DNA from: Pseudomonas solani
GTDB taxonomy: Bacteria > Pseudomonadota > Gammaproteobacteria > Pseudomonadales > Pseudomonadaceae
Direction of reading: 5' to 3'
NCBI RefSeq assembly: GCF_026072635.1
Contig: NZ_AP023081.1
Span: 280,501 to 344,500, forward strand
Length of the DNA: 64,000 nt
The notes beneath the pieces were generated by a model, which saw only the letters and a program-made list of their open reading frames with translations, did no database searches and was not told the DNA's origin. Position numbers and translations under genes: made by a program. Of the stretch, positions 52,728 through 60,874 are shown in pieces (the first letter of the stretch is position 1; each line of letters opens with the position of its first letter).

Positions 52728-54044
52728 ATGTTCAACACAAGCTTGAAAAAGGAACTGGAGCACCTTCGGGAGGAAAATGCCCGAGCCCAGCAGATCAAGG
52801 AATCCATCTTCCAGGAAATGCTGGTGATGGAGATCGACCTCCAGGGTCGCATCCTGTCCGTCAACGAAAACTTCCTCAACGAGTTGCAGTATCGCCGTGA
52901 CACCATCATCGGCCGCACGCTCGAAGAGCTCATTCCACAGGCCTTCCACCGCGACCCCAACTACCTGAAGATGCGCCAGGGCCTGGCCAACGGCGAGCAC
53001 TTCAACGGCGCGTACCGGCTGCTCCGCGGCGATGGCCGCGAGGCCTGGCTGCGCTGCATCTGGCAACCGATCCGCGACGGGCGCGGACAGATCCAGAGCG
53101 TGGTGGTGTGCGCCAACGACCTGACCCGCACTATCGAGACCGCCAAGGAGCACGAGGGCCTGATCAATGCCCTGCTGCGCTCCACCGCGGTGATCGAGTT
53201 CAACCTCAAGGGTGAGGTGCTCAACGCCAACCAGCGCTTCCTCGATGCCATGGGCTACCGCCTGGAGCAGATCAAGGGCAAGCACCACAGCGTCTTCTGC
53301 GATCCGGAGGAATCCAGCTCACCTGCGTACCGGGAGTTCTGGGCCAAGCTGCTGCGCGGCGAGTTCGTGGTTGGGCGCTTCAAGCGCGTCGACGCCCACG
53401 GCCGCGACGTCTGGCTGGAGGCCTCCTACAACCCGGTGCACGACACCAACGACCAGCTCTACAAGGTGGTGAAGTTCGCCACCGTGATCACCGACCAGGT
53501 GAACCAGGAGCAGGCCGTGGCCGAGGCGGCGAACATCGCCTACAGCACCTCCCAGCAGACCGACGCCACGGCGCAGAAAGGCGCCTCGGTGGTCAGCCAG
53601 ACGGTCAACGTCATGCGCCTGATCACCAACCAGGTGCAGGAAGCGGCCGAAGGCATCGAGGCGCTGGACAAGCAGTCGCAACTGATCAGTTCGATCATCA
53701 AGACCATCAGCGGCATCGCCTCGCAGACCAACCTGCTGGCCCTCAACGCCGCCATCGAGGCGGCCCGCGCGGGCGAGCAGGGCCGCGGCTTCGCGGTGGT
53801 CGCCGACGAAGTGCGCCAGCTGGCCGGGCGCACCAGCCAGGCGGCCGAGGAAATCGTCGAGGTCGTGCAGCAGAACCAGAGCCTGGCCCAGGCGGCGGTG
53901 GACAGCATGTCCAGCAGCCGCCACCACGCCGAGCAGGGGCTGAACCTGGCCAACGAGGCCGGCTCGGTAATCGTCGAAATCCAGGACGGCGCCCAGCGCG
54001 TGGTCAGCGCCGTGGGGCAGTTCGCCAGCCAGCTGAAGACCTGA
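52728..54044 (+). CDS. PAS-PAS methyl-accepting chemotaxis transducer, cytoplasmic (Aer/BdlA-like)
   Basis: The 438-residue protein has two PAS domains (about 25-140 and 145-265) followed by an MCP signalling domain, with the hairpin SQTNLLALNAAIEAARAGEQGRGFAVVADEVRQLAG near residues 335-370. No membrane segment is present, so it is a soluble receptor. The architecture resembles BdlA, a P. aeruginosa biofilm-dispersal and energy-sensing protein. It sits in the middle of the alcohol cluster between the pentapeptide gene and the eraR/eraS pair, an unexpected place for a chemoreceptor. It may sense redox or respiratory state during alcohol oxidation; this is inference. The ribosome site is weak. 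Confidence 0.9.
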   Translation: MFNTSLKKELEHLREENARAQQIKESIFQEMLVMEIDLQGRILSVNENFLNELQYRRDTIIGRTLEELIPQAFHRDPNYLKMRQGLANGEHFNGAYRLLRGDGREAWLRCIWQPIRDGRGQIQSVVVCANDLTRTIETAKEHEGLINALLRSTAVIEFNLKGEVLNANQRFLDAMGYRLEQIKGKHHSVFCDPEESSSPAYREFWAKLLRGEFVVGRFKRVDAHGRDVWLEASYNPVHDTNDQLYKVVKFATVITDQVNQEQAVAEAANIAYSTSQQTDATAQKGASVVSQTVNVMRLITNQVQEAAEGIEALDKQSQLISSIIKTISGIASQTNLLALNAAIEAARAGEQGRGFAVVADEVRQLAGRTSQAAEEIVEVVQQNQSLAQAAVDSMSSSRHHAEQGLNLANEAGSVIVEIQDGAQRVVSAVGQFASQLKT

Positions 54045-54065
54045 GGTGGAATAGCCTGGCGGGGG

Positions 54066-54091
54066 CTGTGGGAGCGGTTGCAGCCGCGATG
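54066..54091. repeat. Classic Pseudomonas REP unit
   Basis: CTGTGGGAGCGGTTGCAGCC followed by GCGATG matches the dispersed REP pattern. It lies 22 bp after the chemoreceptor stop, a usual place for REP units. Confidence 0.65.
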
Positions 54092-54175
54092 TCCGCGCGA
54101 GTAAACATCCACGCTCCTAGATCATGTTTTGGCCCCCATCTGGCCTCGGAACATGCAACCGTCGCTCACTTCGGA

Positions 54176-54198
54176 CGTAGGGTGTGGCGCACCCTACG
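54176..54198. repeat. Palindromic repeat with 9-bp stem
   Basis: CGTAGGGTG and CACCCTACG flank a 5-base loop. The core GTAGGGTG also occurs at 62292-62299 near the RAYT gene. It lies between the two convergent genes for the chemoreceptor and eraR, where it may stop transcription in both directions. Confidence 0.6.
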
Positions 54199-54262
54199 GC
54201 ACGCACTCATCCTGTCGAGTCCTCAGCTCAAGTCGTCACAGCAGAGCCGATGCCCTGCCCTA

Positions 54263-54898
54263 TCACCCCAGCCGCAATACCCCGGTATCGATGGCCAGGT
54301 GCACCAGCTCCGCCTGGGAGCTGACCTGCAGCTTGTTCTTCAGCATCGTCAGGTAGTTGGAAACCGTCTTGGCGCTGATGCACAGGTGCTCGGCGATGCT
54401 GCGTGCGGGCATGCCGCGGGCGAGCATGGTGAAGATTTCCAGCTCGCGCTGGGTCATGCCGGAGAGGCGCGGGTCGCCGGCCTGGTGCGCCGGGTGGCAG
54501 GCGAGCTGGGTGGCCAGGGGCTGCTCGATGTAGGCGTGCCCGGCGAGGATGCGCCGCACCGCTTCCACCAGCACCTCGGGCGCGGAGTTCTTGGTGATGT
54601 AGCCGGCGGCACCGGCGTCCAGGGCCTGGCGCACCAGGGGCAGCTCGTCGTGCATGCTGAAGAACAGCACGCGCAACTGCGGCAGGCGTTGGCGCAGCCG
54701 GCGGGTGGTTTCCAGGCCGCTGATGCCCGGCAGCGAGAGGTCCATCACCACCAGGTTGGGAATGCTGTCCTGCACCAGTTGCAAGGCCTGCTCGCCGCTG
54801 GCCGCTTCGCTCACCTCCACCTCGGGCAGCAGGCCGCGCAGCAGGCTGGCGTAGCCCTGGCGCACCACGGAATGGTCGTCCACCAGCAGAATCTTCAT
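54263..54898 (-). CDS. eraR: LuxR/NarL-family response regulator EraR (ExaE/PedR2 type)
   Basis: The 211-residue protein has a receiver with DDHS acidic pocket, phospho-acceptor Asp near residue 54 (LVVMDLSLPGISG) and Lys near 103 (GYITKNSAPE). The C-terminal GerE helix-turn-helix reads LTQRELEIFTML-like and SAKTVSNYLTMLKNKL. It lies 19 bp downstream of the eraS-type kinase. The pair matches ExaD/ExaE of P. aeruginosa and PedS2/PedR2 of P. putida. In the latter the pair activates the calcium enzyme and represses the lanthanide enzyme when lanthanides are absent. With both enzyme types present here, the same switch is expected. Confidence 0.9.
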   Translation of the reverse strand: MKILLVDDHSVVRQGYASLLRGLLPEVEVSEAASGEQALQLVQDSIPNLVVMDLSLPGISGLETTRRLRQRLPQLRVLFFSMHDELPLVRQALDAGAAGYITKNSAPEVLVEAVRRILAGHAYIEQPLATQLACHPAHQAGDPRLSGMTQRELEIFTMLARGMPARSIAEHLCISAKTVSNYLTMLKNKLQVSSQAELVHLAIDTGVLRLG

Positions 54899-54917
54899 CG
54901 CAGGTTCTCCAGGTTGT

Positions 54918-56168
54918 TCAGGCTTCGCCCAGGGGAATGCTCAGGCGCACCAGCCAGCCGCCGCCGGCGCGGGTGCGCAGGCGCAGATCGCCGCCCAGGC
55001 AGCGCGCCCGCTCCAGCATGGAACGCAGGCCGATGCCGGGCCGTGGCGGCTGCACCGCGCCCCGGCCGTTGTCGCCCACCAGCAGGCGCAGGCGCCGGCC
55101 GCGGCGCTCCAGGCGCACGCTCACCGCACTGGCATCGGCGTGGCGGGCGATGTTGGTCAGGGCTTCCTGCAACAGGCGGTAGAGATGGGCCTGGTCGGCG
55201 GTGGGCAGCACCGGCAGGTCCTCGCCCAGGCGCAACTGGCAATCGACGCCCTGGGCGCTGCGCCACTGCTCGGTGAGCAGCTCGATGGCCTCGCCCAGGT
55301 GCAGGCGCTCCAGCACCACGGGGTAAAGGTCACGCACCAGCGCGCGGAAGCTGTCCTGCATGCGCTGGCAGTTGTCCTCCAGGCTGCGCAGGGTGGCACC
55401 GGCGCCCGGCGCCTGGCCGGTCATGGAGCGCAACAGCAGCAGCTGCGCGCGGATGCCGGCGAGGTACTGGCCGATGTCGTCGTGCAGGGCCAGGGCCAGG
55501 TGCTTGCGCTCGTGCTCCTGCAGCGCCAGCAGGGCGCGGGTCAGCTCGGCGTTGTCGTTGCGCACCTGCTCCAGGGTGCTGGCCATCTCGTTGAAGTGGC
55601 CGGCCAGCAGGCGTGCCTCGTGCAGCGAAGGCTGGTTGAGGCGTACCGCCAGGCGGCCCCGGGCGATCTCGTCGAAGCCGGCGCGCAGCTCGTCGAGCAC
55701 CCGCAGGCCCCGGCGTACCGCGACGCGGATGGCCAGCAGGCTGAGGCCCAGGGCCAGGCCGAACAGCACCAGCAACTGGATGAGGGAGTCCTCCACCTCG
55801 TCCATCTCGTCCGCCGGGTCGACGCTGATCAGCACGCGGCGGCCATCGTCCAGTTGCAGCGGCTCGCCGTACTGCTCGGCGGGCGGGAACAGCCGCGCAC
55901 CGAGCCAAGCGTCCAGGCCGCGTGGTTGTGAGGGCGTCTCGCCCTGCCAGTGGATGCGCACATGGCGCAGGCCCCGCGCCAGGGCCGACTCCAGGGCCTT
56001 GGGGTCGCGCCGGGCGGCCTCGTGCAGGTACTCGACCACCGCGCGCGCGGCCACCATCTCGCGTTGCACGTCCTGGCTGGCCTGGCGCAGCAGCACCCCG
56101 GTACAGACCAGTGCCACTGCGGCGAAGAACAGCACCACCAGCAGGTTGATGCGGCCGAGGGTGCTCAT
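54918..56168 (-). CDS. eraS: Membrane sensor histidine kinase EraS (ExaD/PedS2 type)
   Basis: The 416-residue kinase has membrane helices at about 7-27 and 129-150, enclosing a periplasmic domain of about 100 residues. A HAMP domain follows, then a NarX-type HisKA_3 with LALALHDDIGQYLAG (phospho-His near residue 237) and an ATPase domain ending GDNGRGAVQPPRPGIGLRSM. The periplasmic domain ends with a strikingly acidic stretch, residues 117-127 (DPADEMDEVED), directly before the second helix. This could bind a metal such as a lanthanide; that is inference. Its ATG overlaps the stop of a 40-codon ORF (ATGA), so the two are coupled. The pair regulates exa/ped genes in relatives. Confidence 0.9.
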   Translation of the reverse strand: MSTLGRINLLVVLFFAAVALVCTGVLLRQASQDVQREMVAARAVVEYLHEAARRDPKALESALARGLRHVRIHWQGETPSQPRGLDAWLGARLFPPAEQYGEPLQLDDGRRVLISVDPADEMDEVEDSLIQLLVLFGLALGLSLLAIRVAVRRGLRVLDELRAGFDEIARGRLAVRLNQPSLHEARLLAGHFNEMASTLEQVRNDNAELTRALLALQEHERKHLALALHDDIGQYLAGIRAQLLLLRSMTGQAPGAGATLRSLEDNCQRMQDSFRALVRDLYPVVLERLHLGEAIELLTEQWRSAQGVDCQLRLGEDLPVLPTADQAHLYRLLQEALTNIARHADASAVSVRLERRGRRLRLLVGDNGRGAVQPPRPGIGLRSMLERARCLGGDLRLRTRAGGGWLVRLSIPLGEA

Positions 56169-56287
56169 CGCCCGAGGCCCGATGAAAACGCCGCGGGGGG
56201 CGCAGCGGGGGACGCACGGAAGCCATCCACGCCGATCAGGCTGAGGATCAGCAGCACGGGCAGCAGCAGGGTCTTGAGCACACGCAT
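56165..56287 (-). CDS. Small 40-residue membrane or exported peptide upstream of eraS
   Basis: The peptide starts MRVLKTLLLPVLLILSLIGV and continues with about 20 Ala/Pro/Ser-rich residues (DGFRASPAAPPAAF, then SSGLGR). It has one hydrophobic segment (residues 4-20) that can be a signal peptide or membrane anchor. GGGAGG lies seven bases before its ATG, the stop overlaps the kinase ATG in an ATGA, and it is the first gene of the eraS-eraR operon. These features support translation. I do not recognise the family. It may tune the membrane kinase, as other small proteins do, or simply couple translation. Confidence 0.65.
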   Translation of the reverse strand: MRVLKTLLLPVLLILSLIGVDGFRASPAAPPAAFSSGLGR

Positions 56288-56348
56288 GGCCGGGCCTCCC
56301 GGTCTCGTTCTTGTGCCTCCATGCTAGGGCCTGGGGCGGGCGGGCGGG

Positions 56349-56362
56349 TTACTACCTTGGTA
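56349..56362. promoter_or_regulatory. Regulon motif copy (ABC gene cluster / eraS operon)
   Basis: TTACTACCTTGGTA matches YTACTNCYTTGGTA at every specified base. It is 81 bp before the substrate-binding gene on the plus strand and 61 bp before the 40-codon ORF on the minus strand, so it may act on both divergent units. Confidence 0.7.
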
Positions 56363-56443
56363 CTGCCCCGGCGCTACTTTCTGCATATTTCCCCAGGCCC
56401 GGGGCGGCCCTAGGCTGGCGCTACAAGAACGGGAGCCCCCGCC

Positions 56444-57658
56444 ATGCGCCACCTTGCGCCCTATGCCCTGACCTACCTGCTGGCCCTGGCCGCCGCCGCG
56501 CTGCTGGCCAACCACGCCGTCGCCGCCGAGGCGCGCCAGCCGCTGGAGGTGCGCATCGGTTACCTCGGCTACAGCCCCGACCCGGGGCCGCTGCTGTCCA
56601 ACGTCATCCCCGAGCCCCGCGACACCGGCTTGCGCGGCGCCGAGCTGGCGACCACCGACAACAACAGCACCGGGCGCTTCCTCAAGCAGCGCTACCAGTT
56701 GCTGGCGGCCAATGCCGAGAGCGAAGCCGAACTGCTGGACGCGGCGCGCCAACAGTATGACCAGGGCCTGCGCCTGTTCGTGGTCAACGCACCGGCGCCC
56801 CTGCTGCGCCAGCTGTCGGCGGCGCTGCCGGACAGCCTGCTGTTCAACGCCGGCGCCGCCGACGATGCGCTGCGCACCGACGCCTGCCTGCCCAACGTGC
56901 TGCACAGCCTGCCCAGCCGCGCCATGCTCGCCGACGCCCTGGTGCAGTTCCTCGCCCTGCGCCAGTGGAAGCGCTGGCTGCTGCTGGTCGGCCCGCGCCC
57001 CGAGGACCAGGCCTACGCCGCCGCCCTGCGCCGTGCCGCCGGGCGCTTCGGCCTGACGATCATCGGCGAGAAGCCCTGGACCTTCGACAACGAGCAGCGC
57101 CGCAGCGCCCAGGCCGACATGCCGCTGTTCACCCAGGCCGACGACTATGACGGCGTGCTGGTGGCCGACGAGCGCGGCGACTTCGGCGAGTACCTGCCCT
57201 ACAACACCTGGCTGCCGCGCCCGGTGGCCGGCACCCAGGGCCTGGTGCCCACCGGCTGGCACAAGACGGTGGAAACCTATGGCGCGGCGCAACTGCAGAA
57301 GCGCTTCGAGGACCTCACCGGGCGCTGGATGAACGATCGCGATTTCGCCGCCTGGGTGGCCACGCGCAGCATCGCCAGCGCCGTCACCCGCCTGGGCGCC
57401 GCCGACGCCGCCGCGATCCGCACCCTGGAGCTGTCGCCGGACCTGCCGCTGGACGGCTTCAAGGGCCGCAAGCTGAGCTACCGCCCCTGGGACGGCCAGT
57501 TGCGCCAGCCCATCGAGCTGATCCAGCCACGCGCGCTGATCAGCACCTCGCCCCAGGAAGGTTTTCTCCACCCCTTCAGCGAACTCGACACCCTCGGCCA
57601 CGACGCGCCGGAGAGCCGCTGCCGCCTGGCCGAAGCCGCCCTGCAGGCCACGCCATGA
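56444..57658 (+). CDS. PQQ-dependent catabolism-associated ABC transporter substrate-binding protein
   Basis: The 404-residue periplasmic protein has a signal peptide ending AVAAEA (about residue 28). Its fold resembles branched-chain amino-acid binding proteins: an IGYLGYSPDPGPL start, LLAANAESEAELLDAARQ, and a two-lobe alpha/beta pattern with VGPRPEDQAYAAALRRAAGRFGL at the second lobe. It belongs to the group that always occurs with PQQ alcohol enzymes. It is the first of six co-directional genes and overlaps the next by four bases if that gene uses its upstream start. The ligand is unknown. The ribosome site is GGGAG. Confidence 0.88.
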   Translation: MRHLAPYALTYLLALAAAALLANHAVAAEARQPLEVRIGYLGYSPDPGPLLSNVIPEPRDTGLRGAELATTDNNSTGRFLKQRYQLLAANAESEAELLDAARQQYDQGLRLFVVNAPAPLLRQLSAALPDSLLFNAGAADDALRTDACLPNVLHSLPSRAMLADALVQFLALRQWKRWLLLVGPRPEDQAYAAALRRAAGRFGLTIIGEKPWTFDNEQRRSAQADMPLFTQADDYDGVLVADERGDFGEYLPYNTWLPRPVAGTQGLVPTGWHKTVETYGAAQLQKRFEDLTGRWMNDRDFAAWVATRSIASAVTRLGAADAAAIRTLELSPDLPLDGFKGRKLSYRPWDGQLRQPIELIQPRALISTSPQEGFLHPFSELDTLGHDAPESRCRLAEAALQATP

Positions 57659-57681
57659 ACGCCCAGAACAAGGACCCCGCC

Positions 57682-58650
57682 ATGCCCCGCCTCCCCCTCA
57701 CCCTGCTCGGCGCCGCGCTGCTGCTGGCCAGCGGCGCCACCTTCGCCGCCACCGCCTACGTCTCCAACGAGAAGGACAACGCCGTCAGCGTGATCGACAT
57801 GGACAGCCTGACGGTCACCGCCAGCCTGCCGGTGGGCAAGCGCCCGCGCGGCCTGGCGCTGTCCAGCGACAACCGGCTGCTGTACATCTGCGCCAGCGAT
57901 TCGGACACCGTGCAGGTGATGGACCTGGCCACGCGGCAGATCATCAAGGAGCTGCCCTCCGGCGCCGACCCCGAGCAGTTCGCCCTGCACCCCAACGACC
58001 GCTGGCTGTACATCTCCAACGAGGACGATGCGCTGGTCACGGTGGTCGACACCCAGAGCAGCCAGGTGCTGGCGCAGATCGACGTCGGCGTGGAGCCCGA
58101 GGGCATGGCGGTGAGCCCGGATGGCAAGTGGGCGATCAACACCAGCGAGACCACCAACATGCTGCACTGGATCGACACCTCGACCCAGACGCTGGTGGAC
58201 AACACCCTGGTGGACCAGCGCCCGCGCCATGTGGAGTTCGACCACGACGGCAAGCGCCTGTGGGCTTCGGCTGAGATCGGCGGCACCGTCACCGTGGTCG
58301 ACGTGGCCACGCGCAGCATCCAGAAGACCCTGCGCTTCCAGATCAAGGGCGTGCACCCGGACAAGGTGCAGCCGGTGGGGGTCAAGCTGACCCGCGACGG
58401 CCGCTACGCCTTCGTGGCCCTGGGCCCGGCCAACCATGTGGCGGTGGTGGATGCGAAAACCCTGGAGGTGCTCGACTACCTGCTGGTGGGCCGGCGCGTC
58501 TGGCACCTGGCCTTCAGCCCCGACGAGAAGACCCTGCTGGCCACCAACGGCATCAGCGGCGACGTCTCGGTGATCGACGTCGACAGCCTCAAAGTGACCC
58601 GGTCGATCAAGGTCGGCCGCTACCCCTGGGGCGTGGTGGTGGCGCCATGA
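57682..58650 (+). CDS. PQQ-associated YVTN beta-propeller protein
   Basis: The 322-residue protein (start 57682, MPRLPLTLLGAALLLASGATFA) has a signal peptide followed by seven YVTN/NHL-type blades of the form VSVIDMDSLTVTASLPVGKRPRGLALS. It belongs to the PQQ-dependent catabolism-associated propeller group. An ATG at 57655 overlaps the previous stop in an ATGA and would add nine residues; the 57682 start has its own AAGGA site and a cleaner signal peptide. It ends overlapping the ATPase gene. It is periplasmic, and its role beside the ABC system is unknown. Confidence 0.87.
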   Translation: MPRLPLTLLGAALLLASGATFAATAYVSNEKDNAVSVIDMDSLTVTASLPVGKRPRGLALSSDNRLLYICASDSDTVQVMDLATRQIIKELPSGADPEQFALHPNDRWLYISNEDDALVTVVDTQSSQVLAQIDVGVEPEGMAVSPDGKWAINTSETTNMLHWIDTSTQTLVDNTLVDQRPRHVEFDHDGKRLWASAEIGGTVTVVDVATRSIQKTLRFQIKGVHPDKVQPVGVKLTRDGRYAFVALGPANHVAVVDAKTLEVLDYLLVGRRVWHLAFSPDEKTLLATNGISGDVSVIDVDSLKVTRSIKVGRYPWGVVVAP

Positions 58651-59378
58651 ACGCACTGGAGGTGGAGGGCGTTGGCTTCGACTACGGCCCGCGCCGCGCA
58701 CTGGATGAGGTGAGTTTCGCCCTGGAGCCGGGCCGCTTCACTGCGCTGCTGGGCCCCAACGGTGCCGGCAAGTCCACCCTGGTGGCGCTGCTCAGCCGCC
58801 TCTACGACCTGCAGCGCGGCGATATCCGCGTCGCCGGCCATTCCCTGCGCCGGCAGCCGCGCCTGGCCCTGCGCCAGCTCGGCGTGGTGTTCCAGCAGAG
58901 CACCCTGGACCTCGACCTCTCGGTGGAGCAGAACCTGCGCTACCACGCCGCCCTGCACGGCATGCCGCGCCAGCTGGCGGCCGCGCGCATCGACCAGGAG
59001 CTGGCGCGCCAGGGCCTGGGCGAACGCCGCCGCGACAGCGTGCGCGCGCTCAATGGCGGCCACCGCCGGCGCGTGGAAATCGCCCGTGCCCTGCTCCACC
59101 GCCCACGCCTGCTGCTGCTCGACGAGGCCAGCGTCGGCCTCGACCCGGCCAGCCGCCAGGCCCTCAACCACCATGTGCGCCAACTGTGCGACGACGAAGG
59201 CCTGAGCGTGCTGTGGACCACTCACCTGCTGGACGAAGTACGCGGCGAGGACGCCCTGCTGGTGCTCGACCAGGGCCGCCTGGTGGCCTCCGGCACCGCC
59301 GGCGAGCTGAGTGCGGCGCATGGCGGCGGCCTGGCCGGTGCCTTCGGCGAGCTCACCCGGCCGAGGGCGCGGGCATGA
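58647..59378 (+). CDS. PQQ-associated ABC transporter ATP-binding protein
   Basis: The 243-residue ATPase has Walker A LGPNGAGKST near residue 37, Q-loop VVFQQST, Walker B LLLLDEASVGLD and H-loop TTHL. The signature motif is LNGGHRRRVEIARAL instead of the usual LSGGQ, with Asn and His substituted; this may be normal for the subgroup. It overlaps the propeller gene and the permease gene by four bases each. The transporter is of drug-export (ABC-2) type, so it may export a product or intermediate of alcohol catabolism, or a component needed outside. The symbol pedB might apply but is not assigned. Confidence 0.9.
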   Translation: MNALEVEGVGFDYGPRRALDEVSFALEPGRFTALLGPNGAGKSTLVALLSRLYDLQRGDIRVAGHSLRRQPRLALRQLGVVFQQSTLDLDLSVEQNLRYHAALHGMPRQLAAARIDQELARQGLGERRRDSVRALNGGHRRRVEIARALLHRPRLLLLDEASVGLDPASRQALNHHVRQLCDDEGLSVLWTTHLLDEVRGEDALLVLDQGRLVASGTAGELSAAHGGGLAGAFGELTRPRARA

Positions 59379-60172
59379 ACGCCGGTGCTTATTGGCAATG
59401 CCTGCGCGGTATCGTCGGGCGCGAGTGGTTGCGCTTCGTGCTGCAGCGCTCGCGTTTTCTCAGCGCCCTGGTGCGGCCGCTGCTGTGGCTGCTGGTGTTC
59501 GCCGCCGGCTTCCGCGCGGCGCTGGGCATCGCCATCATCGACCCCTACGCCACCTACATCACCTACGAGACCTACATCGTCCCGGGGCTGGCCTGCATGA
59601 TCCTGCTGTTCAACGGCATGCAGGGCTCGCTGTCGATGGTCTACGACCGCGAGATGGGCAGCATGCGCGTGCTGCTCACCAGCCCGCTGCCGCGCCCCTT
59701 CCTGCTCGGTGCCAAGCTGCTGGCCACGGCGCTGGTGTCGCTGCTGCAGGTGTATGCCTTCCTCGCCATCGCCTGGCTCTATGGCGTGCAGCCACCGGCC
59801 TGGGGCCTGCTCGCCGCCCTGCCCGCGCTGCTGCTGGCGGCGCTGCTGCTCAGTGCCCTGGGGCTGCTGCTGTCGAACTTCATCCGCCAGTTGGAGAACT
59901 TCGCCGGGGTGATGAATTTCGTGATCTTCCCGCTGTTCTTCCTCTCCTCGGCGCTCTACCCCCTGTGGAAGATGCGCGAGGCCAGCGAGTGGCTGTACTG
60001 GCTGTGCGCGGCCAACCCCTTCAGCCACGCGGTGGAGCTGGTGCGCTTCGCTTTGTACGAGCGGCTCAACCCGCTGGCGCTGGGCGTGTGCCTGGGCCTG
60101 ACGCTGGTCTTCGCGGTGGCGGCGGTGGCCAGCTTCAACCCGCAGCACGCGGCGCTGCGCCGGGCCGGCTGA
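59375..60172 (+). CDS. pedC: ABC-2 type permease PedC
   Basis: The 265-residue membrane protein has six predicted helices. An N-terminal FVLQRSRFLSALVRPLLWLLVFAAG leads into YETYIVPGLACMILLFNGMQ and the ABC-2 motif MVYDREMGSMRVLLTSPLPRPFLLGAKLLA. The FFLSSALYPLWKM segment before the last helix is typical. It pairs with the ATPase directly upstream, whose stop overlaps its ATG. In P. putida the equivalent gene belongs to the phenylethanol (ped) cluster. The substrate is not known. Confidence 0.9.
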   Translation: MNAGAYWQCLRGIVGREWLRFVLQRSRFLSALVRPLLWLLVFAAGFRAALGIAIIDPYATYITYETYIVPGLACMILLFNGMQGSLSMVYDREMGSMRVLLTSPLPRPFLLGAKLLATALVSLLQVYAFLAIAWLYGVQPPAWGLLAALPALLLAALLLSALGLLLSNFIRQLENFAGVMNFVIFPLFFLSSALYPLWKMREASEWLYWLCAANPFSHAVELVRFALYERLNPLALGVCLGLTLVFAVAAVASFNPQHAALRRAG

Positions 60173-60182
60173 GGCGGGAAAA

Positions 60183-60196
60183 CTACTACTTTGGTA
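60183..60196. promoter_or_regulatory. Regulon motif copy (CXXCW gene / agmR)
   Basis: CTACTACTTTGGTA fits YTACTNCYTTGGTA fully and lies 84 bp before the CXXCW gene, just after the pedC stop. It would let the CXXCW-agmR unit be induced separately from the ABC genes. GGGAAAA (60177-60183) and GTTTCCC (60200-60206) flank it. Confidence 0.7.
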
Positions 60197-60279
60197 CGGG
60201 TTTCCCTCTCCAACGTAGGATTTCCAAAGGCGCGCGGCTGGCTTGTAATGCAGGCCATAAGAATAAAGAGATGCCTGCC

Positions 60280-60825
60280 ATGCGAGTCCTCATCGCCTCA
60301 CTGCTGTGCCTGCCCGTCCTGTTTTCGGCCACCGCCCGGGCCGACGCCGAGCCGTCGCTGTTCTCCGCCGACGGCTACCGCACCGACCGCTACCGCAGCC
60401 CCACGCCCGCCGAGGCCGACCACGCCCGCACCCTGGACACCCTCGGCCTGCGCGAGCTGCTGGAACGCGACCCGCGCACGCAACTCATCGACGTCTACCG
60501 CCGCCAGTTCCTCGAAGGCCGCTTCATCGCCGACGAGCCCCACGCCAACCTGCCCGGCAGCCTGTGGCTGGCCAACACCGGCAACGGCGAGCTGGACGCG
60601 CGCTGGCAGGCCTACTTCGCCGACAACCTGAAGAAGGCGAGCCGGGGCGACCTGCACTGGCCACTGGTGTTCTACTGCCGTTCCGACTGCTGGTTGAGCT
60701 GGAACGCGCAACGGCGCGCCCATGCACTGGGCTACCGCAATCTCTACTGGTACCGTGACGGCATCGACGCCTGGGAACAGGCCGGCCTGCCGCTGCAACC
60801 CGCCGAGCCCGTGCCCCTGCCCTGA
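60280..60825 (+). CDS. PQQ-dependent catabolism-associated CXXCW motif protein (rhodanese-like)
   Basis: The 181-residue exported protein has a signal peptide (MRVLIASLLCLPVLFSATARA) and a rhodanese-like fold. The active-loop motif is CRSDCW near residue 130, which gives the family its name. The preceding LPGSLWLANTGNGELD and the following ALGYRNLYWYRDGIDAW match rhodanese strands. The AAAGAG ribosome site is nine bases before ATG 60280; an ATG at 60271 is too close to it. It is periplasmic, possibly a thiol or redox carrier for the quinoprotein system; the function is not established. Confidence 0.88.
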   Translation: MRVLIASLLCLPVLFSATARADAEPSLFSADGYRTDRYRSPTPAEADHARTLDTLGLRELLERDPRTQLIDVYRRQFLEGRFIADEPHANLPGSLWLANTGNGELDARWQAYFADNLKKASRGDLHWPLVFYCRSDCWLSWNAQRRAHALGYRNLYWYRDGIDAWEQAGLPLQPAEPVPLP

Positions 60826-60874
60826 ATCCGCGCCCGACAGCCCCTCCATAATCAGAACAATGAGGTGAATGGCC

